DNA from: Siniperca chuatsi
Taxonomy: Eukaryota > Chordata > Actinopteri > Centrarchiformes > Sinipercidae
Direction of reading: 5' to 3'
Assembly: GCF_020085105.1 (NCBI RefSeq)
Contig: NC_058059.1
Location: 26,696,971-26,760,970 of the forward strand
Length of the DNA stretch: 64,000 bases
A program made the position numbers and the translations under genes. Shown here piece after piece: positions 1-12,362 of the stretch. A model generated the notes under the pieces. The model saw only the letters and a program-made list of their open reading frames with translations, was not told where the DNA came from and ran no database searches. The number at the start of each line of letters is the position of its first letter. Position 1 is the first letter of the stretch.

Positions 1-144
1 TTACCTGTCAGTGTATATAACTGTTTACAGCTCTTGGTTCGTTTGTAAAAAAAAATGTCCGTGTGAACAGGAACTGGACCAGAACTAAAATGCAACAATG
101 GATCATTTTTACCCTCGGTCTGGATCAAATTAACCGATCTACGG

Positions 145-275
145 GCCGGCTGTGGCTCAGGAGGAAGAGCGGGTCGTCCACTGATCGCAGGGTTGGGAGT
201 TCGATCCCCACCTCCTCCTGTCCACATGTCGAAGTGTCCTTGGGCAAGACACTATACCTGCTAAACATCAACATG
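145..275 (+). repeat. tRNA-derived SINE-like repeat
   Basis: The stretch looks like the head of a tRNA-derived short interspersed element. An A-box-like TGGCTCAGGAGG lies near 153-164 and a B-box-like AGTTCGATCC at 199-208, the internal promoter elements of RNA polymerase III. The following 'tgtccttgggcaagacac' tail is shared by a very common fish repeat. The tRNA body does not fold into a full cloverleaf by eye, and the unit is fused to a non-tRNA tail, so it is not called a functional tRNA gene. Confidence 0.6.
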
Positions 276-674
276 TTAGCATACGCCACGTTACTTTAAA
301 GTGTATCCAGCATCCTTTTCTGCCCAACGTAAAGCAGTTGATGTTGATGTAAACGCATGTAAAGTGTGAAAGAGCATTAGTTGAAATGCTCTTACAAAAC
401 GCTCTTAACTCCTAAGATCGATCATTATCGGGAAACTGGGCTTCAAGTGTTGTTTTCAGGTTACTGCTACTTTTACACCAGTACAGTGATTTTGATTTAC
501 CTACTGCTATTTTATTGTTTTTAGTTTACTTTTACGTCTCATCTTCTTTTTCACTGAATTTACATAAATATCTTTGTTTAAAACAAACACTGTATGTGCT
601 GCATATAATCAACATTATACAATGTTTGCAGAAAAATGGCACCACTTTCTGGTAAGCTGAATTTGTCCTCCCAG

Positions 675-3136
675 GTCAGTTCCCCTGGAAAAGCGTTGAA
701 CTTGTATCCATCTAATGAATATGAGGTGCTGCCCAATGGGAGTGAAGCACACTGGGAGGTGGTGGAGCGGATCCTCTTCATCTATGCCAAACTCAACCCT
801 GGTATTGCCTACGTACAGGGCATGAATGAGATTGTTGGTCCAATTTACTACACCTTTGCCACGGACCCCAACAGCCAGTGGAAAGGTCGGTAACATTTGT
901 ATTGAAAATTTGAAAATTTGAGATGTTTCATACAATAATAAATATAAGCACTTTGTGATTCCTGTCTGCTTCATTGTTCAGAGCACGCTGAAGCAGATAC
1001 ATTTTTCTGTTTCACCAACCTGATGTCGGAGAACCGAGACAACTTCATCAAGAGCCTGGATGACTCTCAGTGCGGCATTACCTACAAGATGGAGAGTGTG
1101 TACTCCATGCTCAAAGACAAAGACCTGGAGCTCTATCTCAAGCTGGTACGGTCAAGGCTTCATTCCCACTTCCTGCTCATTCTCTGTTCCTTTCAGAGAG
1201 CTATGGGGATGTTTCAAACGGCTTTCTAGTGCTGCCCTCTAAACGTCAATGATTCGATTGAAACCGCGTGTTGTTAACTGTAAAACCCAGTATCCACCGG
1301 TTCTGGCTACGTCACGCTCCGGCTCCTCACGGCTGCGATCTCTGTGACCAGAGCGTCTTACTCGCGACTCTTCTCTCCATTCTGCTGTTTGTCCGTGCCA
1401 GGTCTATGTTGCCGGAGCAGCTTGCATCTCTGAAGCATGAAATTCACCTGTGAATGTATATAAATCAGAGCTGGAACTATTGACTGCAACTGATTATTTT
1501 CGTTATCGATTAATATCTTATCTTATCGTTTCAGCTGTAATATAAATCCCCATACTTATTGGCAAATAACTTTATATTAAAATGAATATTTAATATTACA
1601 TTTTAATTGTTACTGACTTTGTCATAACACATACAGTGAAGTTGAAGTAGTGAGTCTCTGGGACCCACAGGTGGTTATTTGAGTGGGTCCTTGTTAAATT
1701 GTGTGTTTTTTGACAAATTGTAGTGTTGAACTCGTGTTTAGGGATGGGTATCATTAGGATTTTATCAATACTACTCCTCTTATCGGTTCTTTTTCATTAC
1801 TAAATAATTGCTTTTTAAAAATTATATTATTAAAAAAACGAACAGGATTAGAATAGAATATTTTAAATATAACTTTACTGTTTCTAGAGCAGCAACAGTA
1901 AAGTGCTGGTTTGTCTCAGCCAGCAGTAAGTTTAAAGAATTTGCCAAATTTTAAGATTCGTGGCAAACTAAGATAAACAGTTAGACTACATACAGACAGC
2001 TTCGTTTTAGCTTGTAACAATTCGCTATTGGCCGAGCTTGTGCTTGTGTGAAACATAGCGGCGGTGGAAGAGAGACTGCAGACAGCAGATTAAAATATCG
2101 CTTTCTACATGTTTACACGTTTGTTGTTGAACAGGTGTATTGATAAAGTTTTGGCACTTACTTACAGCAACGAGCATAGTTGCATGGGGTCCAAAAATTG
2201 TTTGTGTGTGCTCAGCCCCGATACAGAGAGCAGGTGAGAGGTGGCAGCGTGAAAATAAATTACACAATATTTTTAACAGTGAGGTTTTCTTTTGTTTATT
2301 TCTATGATTTCAACATGGATTTGTTGTTCACAATGTAGCATTATCAGGGAAAAAATAGGTGCGTCCCCTGGACATGTCGATAGTGAGGTTACTGCGTCCA
2401 TTTGAATGCGTCAGAGATGCAGGATGCGTACCTAGCATCATCACTGCCACATGTACTGTAGAGCAACACAATTTTTTTGTTTGTAAAGTGAGAGGGAAGA
2501 GAAAGAGGAGGAAGAAAGCGAGAGATGGAGGGAGGCAGACAATCAGCCTGTTAAAGGATAGGTTCACATTTTATCTAAAAACAACATTGAAATTGCCATT
2601 TCCTCTGCTTTTCCCTCATTTCTATCTGTCCACACAGGAGGAGCAGAACATCAAACCCCAGTATTTCACATTCCGCTGGCTGACCTTGTTGTTATCTCAG
2701 GAGTTCCTTCTACCAGACGTCATCCGCATCTGGGACACCCTGTTTTCTGACCAGGACCGATTCCACTTCCTCATCCTGGTCTGCTGCGCCATGCTCATGT
2801 GAGCTTTTCAGATTGTGCTCCCTATATTCCTACAGCATTGATACCTCTGACTTTTCATGTGAATCATGGTTTCTTCTGTTCACAGACTCATCCGAGATAA
2901 CCTACTGGCAGGAGACTTCACAGTGAATATGAGATTACTGCAGGTAAGACTTTTTATAATACACAGAGAAACATAAAAACCCCAAAGCTTCATATTGAGA
3001 TGTACAGTACAGCTGATGTTCTTACCTAAACTGACTGTGATTTTAATTCTTTTACTGATGTTCCTTTCAGGATTACCCCATCTCAGATGTCCACACCATC
3101 CTGACCAAGGCTAAAGAGCTGCAGGATAACTCCTAA
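675..3136 (+). CDS. tbc1d13: TBC1 domain family member 13, 3' exons (partial)
   Basis: Rab GTPase-activating protein; the mammalian family member acts on Rab35 and influences GLUT4 traffic. Five exons are read: 675-885, 982-1145, 2638-2798, 2886-2943 and 3071-3136 (stop TAA 3134-3136). All have AG/GT borders and compatible phases, giving 219 codons. The peptide contains the TBC core with the glutamine-finger segment AYVQGMNEI in the first exon, then SLDDSQCGITYKME, LLLSQEFLLPDVIRIWD, and ends DYPISDV..KAKELQDNS, closely matching the remembered TBC1D13 C-terminus. The arginine-finger exon and everything 5' of it are outside the window, so the gene enters from the left. An ORF that runs from 2359 into exon 3 is intron read-through, not coding. 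AATAAA signals follow at 3781 and 3966. Confidence 0.93.
1739..2290. repeat. Interspersed repeat with GGGATGGGTATC end
   Basis: This intron segment of tbc1d13 starts with GGGATGGGTATCATTAGG. The same start recurs at about 52107 (GGAATGGGTATCGTTAGG) and, more weakly, at 33000 (GGGATGGGTATGG). The shared left end suggests a dispersed element. The right end near 2290 is a guess, no coding capacity is seen, and the class is not assigned. Confidence 0.4.
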
Positions 3137-3780
3137 CCTGCTGACTCTTTTCCTTCTACCTGTTCTGCTCAGATGTGGTAGGTTGGAGTTTAAACATTAA
3201 AAAACATTGTCATGTCAAACATGTATCGTGGAAGGACTTGATCAATGAAGAGCCTGGACAGATGTGTTGGGAAAACCCAGCATACTGCTTTTTAACTTGA
3301 TGTCTGATGTTTGGTCAGTGGAGACTGTTGTGAAACCTCTGAGGACAGGCTGAAACTGTTCCTTTCTTGAAGTGAGGAGGAGATGCCACTTGCTTCTCGA
3401 TGCATTATGGGAAAAGGCTCCTCTCACAGCCATCTCTCCCATGGAGACTTCTGCTCAGATAATGATGTTTGCACTGAACATCTGAGGGAGAGGGAGCCAC
3501 ATTAGTCCTACTGTACACTACCGATCTTAGTTTGTCATGATAACAAACCAGAAATGTTTAACAACAGAGCCAAGAATTAAACAAAAATCCCACTGCAACC
3601 ATGTAGTCAGGCTGAGCAAATGTTTAATTGGGTTGAGCAATAGTGCATGTTTGTTCTTTAAGGTTTTTTTTTTAATTTTTAGAAGTTGAACGTTTTTAAT
3701 GTCAGCAACATGTATGCCTTATCTGTTTAATGATGCGAAACAGGAGACAGTATTTCTGGGTATATTTTCTGTCTGGATAA

Positions 3781-3971
3781 AATAAATATGAAGTGATGGG
3801 CCTTGCCTATAGAATATTTTACTAGTAACCTTCTGAAAATGATTATTTCTTGAGAATTATGTCTCAACAATTCCTTTTGTCCCATTGGAAATGTAGATGA
3901 ATTTCTTTGAAGAACAAAATACATACTTTCAAATCATTGTGCAGACCTGTGCTGTAGAATGACAAAATAAA
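3781..3971 (+). promoter_or_regulatory. tbc1d13: Candidate poly(A) signals of tbc1d13
   Basis: Two AATAAA hexamers (3781-3786 and 3966-3971) lie 0.65 and 0.83 kb downstream of the tbc1d13 stop codon. Either would give a 3' UTR of ordinary length. No transcript data were available to choose between them. Confidence 0.45.
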
Positions 3972-6740
3972 TGGAACTTGTATTGAAAGAAGGGCAAGAA
4001 CCATCAGAGGAACTTGTGGTGCTTTTCACACTGAACACTACTGCTGAGGTTTTTCTCCAACCTGGGTTTACACGTATCTCTATAGTTGTTTCATTACAAT
4101 ACTTTATGCCATGGCCATGGTCATTCATTGTGATTGGCCAGAGGGTGTGCATTATTTATAGATAATGCATGGCTCTGGCATAGCAGCATCATCATCATCT
4201 CTATTCACAAGTCATACTCATAGTTGGAAGGCTGCTGATTTCTGCTCTTACTAGCCTAGTAATTAGGCTCGGGATTGTTTGACATTTACAGATATTGGTG
4301 CAATATGATACTGTGCCAATACGTTAACAGATTATTTTGGTACAGATACCACAATTATACTTTTTTTGATACTTTGAGAAATATAGCCATGTTTTTCTAC
4401 AATAACAAAAGAAGCCAACATTCTAAACAGTTAAATGATGTTTAAACACAAGCAGCTGACTAAGAATTTTGCCTAAATAAAAGTCTTCAATTGACAAAAT
4501 TTTGATTTAAATTGGAATTATGTGATAAAAGAATAAGTAAAAAACATTACCATTCTGACCAGACATTTAATGCCAACTTTCAATTCAGTGCCTCACAATT
4601 TTCAGTACTCTGTGCTAAGAATACATTTCAGTCAGAGGGAAAGTGACATTTATTTTGGGGCTAACAAAGATGTTGCCACCACAACATTTCCACTGAATGG
4701 GAGTTAATGAGTAAAATATTTGATTTACTGGCAAGTGGAAATGGTCTAAGCTAGATAATTCTTGTCGCCCTGTGCTACTATCAAAAAACCACACACCAAA
4801 CCCTTAGCAGCCACATTGAATGTTATTTTCTAATAGCTGTACAGCATGTTGTGCATTATTAAAAACGTAACACCTCAAAAGCACCCACTAGATCGTTGCG
4901 TTATGTCACCGCAACTCACATCAGTACATTAATGATGGATGAGTCGAAATATCTGTTCCATTAGAAGTATATGTCATAAAATTTGGCTGTTTATTGAAGG
5001 CTAACCTGTTGGGCAGAGGGTTTGAATTATGTTCACATAACTGCATGACTCGGACAGAGCAGCCTCAAACAGCTAGTTAGCATTACGTCAGCTACAAACA
5101 GCTACAACGACTTTGGATATTTTGGATATAAATAAGAAAAATTAATGGAAATTTGGCACAAGACAGCGGACTGAAACAGCTGGTGTGTATGAGGATTAGA
5201 AAATCTGGTATGCTTGTCCCAGCAAAATGCATATGGCTGAGAGGAAGACATTTCTTATTTTGAGGCTCTTGGGTTTGACTGTTTAGCCAACAGCATTTAA
5301 AGGAACAGACATGAAAAGGAAGTAAGCAGTGACATTAAAGATTCTTAGCTTGATGATTAGCGTGAAAAACCTCTTCCCACTCTTTACTCTTTTAGCAAAG
5401 CTAACACATAAAGTGGAGCAACAGTGGAGTGACAAGCTAGCTGAAGTAGCATGACTGAACATCATTGCAGTTGCTGTTCTAAACTCAAATCCTGTTTCTC
5501 ACTGGAAACAGGCCTGCAGTTGATTGTTTTTAAGGAAATAAAACCATTGTTAACTCGAAATGAATAGGTAAAATAGCCCAGGGTTAATGCTGCAGATTAA
5601 CCTTTGCTTAAGCCTGATAATGTTCAGTGTGAACACCAACAAACACACACAGCTCGACGTGTTGATTCTCTTTTATTATTTTATCGTGTTGTGCACACTT
5701 CATATGTGATATGATGTGGCAGACTGGTCATGGCTTGATTAAGTCTAGATTATAATTTGAATGTAAATGTGTATCTGCGAACTTTACCACTGCCGTAATA
5801 TCCAGTCACAAGTTTGTAACATGTTAATCAGTCGGGAAACAGAAAATAAATAATCTCAGAAAGCTGTTTAAGCTCAAAATATGTTGATGATACTTTAGCT
5901 TATTGAATCATTTAATGCATACTCACAAAGGCATCCCAGTGTTAATATGAACAAGGATGAAACTGAAATCCTTATAAATATTGAAGAGGTCATTGTAACT
6001 CACTCATGTGTCATCTCTACTTGTACAAAGTGCAGGATTTTCAAAAATGACCCTTCATATACATGCCCAAAATGATAACAGACACAATTTCCAGGGCATC
6101 TGAATATTTCTGTAATGTATAATTTTTGATAAAAACTCTTGATTTTCCCTGTCTGTTTTTTCTGCTACCAAAGTTCAAATCAAATCTTACTTGACCATCC
6201 TATACAAGACACCATATTGCAATGTAGTCTAGATTGGTGAGGGTTGTATGTGTGGAAGCTGTTTACTTTTCACAAACAGCATGTAATGATACAGTGCTTT
6301 GAAAATGTGTTAATAAGCTGGAAAATGTGTTAATAAGCTGCTCAAATTATTTGTGTTTGTGTCAGAAGTGCTCTTTCATTAGAACTGAAAAGGATGTTCT
6401 TCTAAATTGTGTTAAGTTAAAATTTGCTCAACATCTCATAACAGATCAGAATTGGTGTCATTCTCTGGTGTCAAAATTAGCCATCATTGGCTCTCCTGTC
6501 AAATACTGGATGGCGTTTGACTCATTAGGAGATGTTGGAGATGATCGAATCACTATTTGCTTTTGAATTTAAATCCAGTATATAAGGACTGTTGGATAAA
6601 ATATATCAGTCCAGTGGTGACAACACCTCACTTTAGGATCATTTTGTACTCACTAAAATTTAACCAACAAAAACTGAGCTAAATAAAGCTCTTAACATCG
6701 TGGGAAAGGAAAGGACAAGTCTGGCAATATTCTATTTTTC
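3972..6740. other. Intergenic, AT-rich, nothing recognised
   Basis: Between the tbc1d13 3' end and the first recognisable repeats there is AT-rich DNA with only short ORFs that lack family similarity or splice context. No exon, RNA gene or clear mobile element was seen. Confidence 0.5.
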
Positions 6741-6747
6741 TTATTTT

Positions 6748-6900
6748 CAACAAATCCCATTTAAAAAAAAAAAAAAAAAAAGACCAAAACCAACAATGTG
6801 TTAGTCCGCCTCTGCACACTTTCTGACTTCCCTACCCTGTCTGTGGCTCTCATTCTCACTACATTGGCCAGCAGGCTTAACCTTCAAAAGAAACACAAGA
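6748..6900 (-). repeat. Truncated copy of the CAACAAAYCCCAT MITE
   Basis: It begins CAACAAATCCCAT, is interrupted by a 19-base poly-A run, and continues with AGACCAAAACCAACAATGTG and 'cctgtctgtgg'. This is the same order as the left part of the full copy at 60491-60987. The poly-A expansion lies inside the terminal inverted repeat. Confidence 0.55.
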
Positions 6901-7854
6901 ACTCACTGTAGCTGCCTTTGGATGGATTTAACTTTGTGCAATAGGTCAGTCTCCTACACCTAATCCTGAGTTATTTTTAAATATCATTAAGACATTTGGT
7001 GTAAGTACTGAGTTGCTGTGAGTCCATGGCAAAAACAAATACTAACTCTATAACTCTGTATATACATTTTCTGAACTTGACTCCTTCTTGAGTGACCCCT
7101 TGGTTTGTGCTGTCCTACACCCTTAAACCGCAGTGAGACAGACCTAATGTCTGTAGAAGAGGAGGGCAGATTGAATACGATTATAAAAATAAGTGGCTGA
7201 AAATCTCTTAACACCACAAATAAGACATTTTCCTGCTCCATTCCTCTTACTTGACATCGCCTGAGAAAAAGCAGTCCTTTAGCTAGATATCTATATCCAA
7301 TCACTTTATCCTGTTCAGCTTGAAAGAGCAAGCATTCTAAGACCAAAACAAAAAGACATTTTGCATTTGAAAGTCTTTTTTTATCATGTGCAAAAGTGTC
7401 AGGGTGAATATTTTTTGAGGGACTGTTACTAATTGATGGCATCTACATGCTCCTCTTTTTAATGTATATTTATTTCTATCCTAATGGGGGGGGGTGTTGG
7501 GAGGGTGATGTTCACTATTACTCTTTTATGTCTTGTCAGTTATTTGCATGGTTCCAATTTTGTAAGCACAATTTTGTAATGTCTCCAGTGTTAAGACTTG
7601 TATATATGTTTTTACATGTTTGCAGATGTGCATTAAAATGAATGATGGTATAAATCAAACCTATGTCTTTGTGAAGTGGTGTAGTTAAGCCAGTTATTAC
7701 TGACCAGCAATGACCTGAGAGGGAATATTCCTTTCTCATTGGTTTTATTTAATATTTGGAAAAATGCCTCATGAAGTATAGTGTTAGTATAGCAATAGTT
7801 TGAATAAAATCATGTATAAATGTATCAGTGATGCATGGTAAATCTTTTTTGAGA

Positions 7855-8415
7855 CCTTAGGACACACACTGGAGCCCTCCAGGGCTGTGTGTTCGGCCCC
7901 CTCCTGTTCCCGCTGTAGACCCACCACTGCAGCCCCCAACATGGAAACAACTCTGTGACATGGAGACACCATCTTCAGCCGGATTACAAACAACGATGAG
8001 ACTTCATATCAGGAGGAAATCTTGCAGAGTGGTGCACAGAGAACAACCTACTGCACAACAACAGCAATACCAAGGAGCTGATTTTAGGAAAAAGGAGACG
8101 AAGACACACACCCCTGTCTACATCAGTGGAGCTGAGGTGGAGCAGGGGAACAGGTTTAGGTTCCTGAGGATCAGCATCACAGAGAAACCTGACATCGACA
8201 TCACACATCTCCACCCCGGTCAAGAAAGCTCAGAAACGGCTGGATTTCTTCAGGAAACTTCAGAAGGCTAAATTCCCGTGCCAAGTTCTTGTTAACTTTT
8301 ACAGAGGAGCAACAGAAAGCTTCCTGACTGGAAACAACACAAACTGGCACGGGATGTGCACGGCCCAGGGGGGCTCTGCTGCTGGTGATTAAAACCGCCC
8401 AGAACATCACGCCAC
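7855..8415 (+). pseudogene. LINE reverse-transcriptase remnant
   Basis: Reading across several frames gives a degraded non-LTR retrotransposon polyprotein. A 'GAPQGCV'-like segment (primer-grip entry of the RT palm) lies near 7880, 'ITNNDETSYQEE' near 7985, and a 'KAQKRLDFFRKLQKAKFP'-like stretch near 8230. Stops and frameshifts separate them and the catalytic FADD box is missing, so it cannot encode an enzyme. The 103-codon open frame at 7960 is one fragment. It resembles the jockey/L2-type LINEs common in fish; exact family unknown. Confidence 0.6.
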
Positions 8416-8547
8416 GGCTCAGTAGCTGGTAGCCGGTAGCCTACCCGTTGTATTTTTACATGTTTTGTGGAAAAATAAATGGTCAAACGCATATCTTTGA
8501 AGTGGAACTGAATTATTGTAACTCTGCACGTCACAGTGTTTTCTCCC

Positions 8548-8676
<129 letters not shown>

Positions 8677-9104
8677 TGTAATGGGTGGCTACCTTGCACT
8701 GTACTGTGTGACCACTCAGAATGTGTTATCTGATTATCAGTCACCTATCTCACAGCAGGCGTTTTGACGGGCCCTTACGGGACAAACACAGGTGTAACTA
8801 ATAACATTAATAACTGCTGCCTTCTGTTACCAGTTACTAAGCCCTGGTACTGTGTGTGTGCTGGTGTGGTGGCATGGCTTAATGGGGGTAATCTTTAATT
8901 ACTAGTTGAATGTCTGCCATGTGAAAGGTCTTTTGCCAATACTAAAGTTTTTACCATAGTCACATAGTAGTTGTGACCTTATAATATTATTGCTGGCCTG
9001 TTTTCGAGCCCCAGCACCTCATCACGTGTTTCTGAAATCAAAGTTATTTTATAGTGTAGGCTGTGGTTATGAAACAATGTATTATTTGTTGTGATGAACG
9101 CAAC

Positions 9105-9232
9105 CCAACTCCCGCCCACAGCCTTGCGAGGCAGCTGGTAGTGCAGCCGAGGAGGTATAAAAAGAACAAATTCTTCTAAAAACGCGTTACAGCCGTGAGT
9201 GCAGCAGAGTCCGCTGCCACGGATCACCCGAG
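9105..9232 (+). promoter_or_regulatory. thnsl2: Candidate core promoter and first exon of thnsl2
   Basis: A GC-box-like CTCCCGCCCA near 9110 and a clear TATAAAAA at 9156-9163 are followed, about 30 bases on, by a CG-containing segment ending in a strong splice donor, AG|GTAAGC at 9232/9233. The first coding exon of thnsl2 begins at an acceptor (9 bases before its ATG) at 12353/12354, so an upstream untranslated exon is required and this one fits. A second TATA-like GTATAAAG at about 9478 and a CG-rich stretch at 9720-9860 are alternatives. Position is inferred, not observed as transcript. Confidence 0.45.
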
Positions 9233-11039
9233 GTAAGCCCCGATACGTGATACCCCCTCCTGCCTTCCAGTTTCCTCCGAGCACGAATACAAGTTGATGT
9301 AGCCTTTTAAGCTAAGTGCACAGAAGAGGCTGTTTATATTCTAAGTTGTGCTAATAAACATTTTAACCCCGATATAAGTGCGCGTCTAGATTTGTGATCT
9401 TTGGCACATGCGCACTTGATTCTATTGTTGCTGTACTGTAACGTCTGTGTCCAAACTATTTTAATGTCCTTGGCGTGGTATAAAGAGCGACACAGTCCGT
9501 AAAGGGACGGGGTCGTGGTGGATGAATGTGTCAAACACAGGACTCCGAGAGCAAGGTTCATGTCCTGTGTCAAACCACTGGCTATACACAGCGTGTGTGT
9601 GAAGTGTTAACTTACTATATTTCAACCGCAGTTTTGTTAGGTTTGGCTTTCACAGACAGCAGTCTCCCCGGTGAAACAACACGCTGTGTTTGTGAAACGC
9701 TTTCTGGGAGAAAGCCGACATTAGCTAGCCAGCAGAGAGCGCGGGGCCGAGCTATAACCTCGGGTAGGTCGAGCGCTGCTGCCCAGCCTTCCGTCACTGC
9801 AAGCCTCTTGTCCACACAGAAATACAGTGCTGCTGTAGGAGGTGCTACAGGGACAAGGTAGATTCATTTAGCATTTCACAACACGGGGTTGTATAACGAG
9901 ACTGGTGCTTATACTTCCAGAATGTGAATCATTCTTCCACCACTGAAGACAACCATGCGACTCAAACAGTGGCTCGTGAGCTCTGTGTGATAAAGTGAGC
10001 CGCCTGGAGCTGTTGGGGTTACTACAGTCTACTCTTTGTATGAGTAAAACACTGCTGTTTATTCTATTATAGGGCCTGTAATGAAAATTGGAAAATTAAA
10101 TTATGATATTATAAAATAGTGCACTTATGGATGAGAGAGAAAATCAGGGAAATGTAAATTGTGGATACAATATTTTAAGTAAGCCAGTAAGTAAGCCTAC
10201 TACAGAATAAGTAAGTAGTTCCGCGGGTAGGTTGTTCCAAAGTTCAAGTTTGACCGTCCTCGGGACAGTCAGCAGCTTACTGTAGCTGTACTGAAAGCAC
10301 AGCAGCGTAGGCTGGGGCCAAGCCATCTGTAAGTGTGTAGGAATGTGTTTCTTTGACAGAGCTTTGTTTGAATCCATTTTGACTACAGTTTGGTGAGTAT
10401 TGTGTGTCTGTGTGGCAGTATAATAGAGTAGTAGTACAGTCTGCTGACTGAGCAGGTATGATAAGCCGTCATAAGTCATGGGCTCTAGTTCATTTGCTGT
10501 TTTGAATTGTGGCTCTGGGGGTCATTACCATCTGCTGAGGTATCTACAATACCACGTAACTATTTCAGTGCTGCTCGGACTAATGCACAGTTTTCTGAAG
10601 TTCTACATTCATACACTTTTACTTTTCAAAACAGACATTTTGAAGTGTAAATCCACTATTTGCTGTGATGGCCTGGTGTGCTTACAAGTAGCAGTTTTTT
10701 AAATGTCAGAACTACTTAACGGCACTGTTCACATTGACTGCTCACCTAAAATAGCTTTGAGGAAAAAACAGTTTGTGTTAGCCTTTACCCACATTTCTAG
10801 CACCGTCCATCCTTTTGAGTTATAACTCTCACTGTTCGACACAGCCAGATATGCTAAATGCAGCGCAATTAACATCTCAGAATAACACATGTTTACTTAC
10901 ACCTTTTCACTGAGACAAAAGTAAGTAAGTAAAATTACTTAAAGCTTCTCTAATCAATATTTTTCATTATCACCCCTCAGCAGAGGTTTTTAGGTTCTTT
11001 CAGCTCATTGTTTTGGTTATCTGGCCCACAGTTTTATAG

Positions 11040-11210
11040 TGTTGTTTCCAGCAGCAGCTGTTTTCAGTGAAAAAGCTCACTGTACGCGACCTGCCCATAC
11101 CCCGCAGCAGACAGACACAGTTAGCGACTAGCTGGTGATCACATTTAGCAGCTAAAAAGAGCAATATTTTTGGAACTGGTTCTAAAAATATTGCTCTTTT
11201 TAGCTGAGTA
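11040..11210 (+). repeat. Interspersed repeat ending in a perfect hairpin
   Basis: The left part (CAGCAGCAGCTGTTTTCAGTG..., 'cactgtacgcgacctgcccata') belongs to a dispersed family also present at 41935-42130 and, inverted, at 56660-56870. At its right end the sequence folds back on itself: 11150-11171 and 11184-11205 are 22-bp perfect inverted repeats around a 12-base loop. Confidence 0.6.
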
Positions 11211-11261
11211 ATGTCTCTTAGGTGGCCCCTATGCAAAAATTTGTTGTTGGGCCCCTACTGA

Positions 11262-11570
11262 CAGTAGTGGAAGAAGTAATCAGATCCTTTACCTAGGTAA
11301 AAGTACCAATGCCACAATGTAAAAACACTCCATTAGAAGTAAAAGTCCTGCATTCAGAATCCATCTTAAGTAAAAGTACAGAAGTATTTTAATGTACTTA
11401 AAGTATCAAATGTGAAAGTACCTTCTGCAGTAAAATGTCCCCAGTGATATTATTATATGTGACATTATTCGATTGTTAATATTGATGCATCAATGTAAGC
11501 AGCATTTTACTGTTGGAGCTGCCCAATGTGGAACTACAGTAGTTTTAACTACTTTGTATACAATAAGGTA
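11262..11570 (+). repeat. Non-autonomous hAT-type MITE, 3'-truncated
   Basis: It begins CAGTAGTGGAAGAAGTAATC and continues with the 'gtaaaagtaccaatgcc' and 'aagtaaaagtcctgcattc' segments typical of an abundant fish hAT-like MITE. The 5' terminus is present, but the opposite CCACCACTG terminus is not found, so the right end is truncated near 11570. Related copies: 29655-29995, 36445-36669 and 58780-58935. Confidence 0.65.
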
Positions 11571-11984
11571 GTTTCGTCCAGTAGTCGGCCCCTAGGTTGG
11601 GAAATGTCTTTCTGGTGGAACTGCTAACAACTCGTAGACATCTGAAACGTGACAGGGGGCTCCAACTAGACACTGCTTTTGCGTAAAGGGGTCACAAGCC
11701 AAAAGCAAGCAAATGCTTATATAGACTCATCATTTTACCAAAACCAATTCACAAGCAGTGAATCTGGATCTTTTGGGGCCCTTCGAGGCTGTGGCACCCG
11801 AGGCAGTTGCCTGTTTAGTAATCCAGCCTTGATCGGGTGGCCAGAAACACAACTCAATGAATGAATGCAGGTTTAAAGTACTTGTGGCTTCTATATGCTT
11901 CTGCAGCATTGGTTGTATTGGCTTAACCCTTTAAAGAGGCAGATTTGTGATGCCCCGTGGGGGCATTTAATGCCTTATTAGAGA

Positions 11985-12105
11985 GCTGACAGTAGAGAGA
12001 TGACAGGGAATGAGGGGAGAGAGAGGTGGGGAATGACATGCAACAAATGTCCCCAGACGAACGTGAACTGGAGCCCACCAAAACCAGGGACTGTACCACA
12101 GCAAG
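11985..12105 (+). repeat. Possible tRNA-like dispersed repeat
   Basis: The stretch 'gacagggaatgagggg..gaatgacatgcaacaaatg' followed by 'gaactggagcccacc' and 'actgtacca' resembles a fish repeat with a tRNA-like head. Recognition is from memory of the pattern only. Confidence 0.3.
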
Positions 12106-12362
12106 TTAATTTATTAAAAGTTTGCTTCAAAAACTCAGATCTCGGATTAAAGTGATTATTAAAATATCATCCATTTTGTGCATTTGCTTAACCTGGGGTT
12201 TGTCAAAAATGCATTCTGGGAAATGAATCATAGAAGATGTAGATGATGCAGGCTGAGGGAAAACACAAAGTGGACAAAGTCAATAACATATCACTGATAT
12301 TATAACAGAGTATGGAACATGTCTGTGTATAGCCCTCTTGTCCCCATTCACAGGTTTGTCCA

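Noticed and set aside
145..216. Possible tRNA gene with A and B boxes
   Set aside because: The body does not form a regular cloverleaf by eye and is fused to a repeat tail; treated as a SINE head.
2359..2802. 147-codon ORF as a separate gene
   Set aside because: Its second half is tbc1d13 exon 3 (2638-2798); the first half is intron read-through with a polypurine stretch.
6987..7442. 151-codon minus-strand ORF
   Set aside because: AT-rich, no motif and no supporting splice or promoter signals; probably chance.
10144..10479. Minus-strand ORF ending in a 'LELWNNLPAELL' segment that recalls LINE C-termini
   Set aside because: Only a short stretch is suggestive and no RT motif is nearby; not enough to call a LINE.
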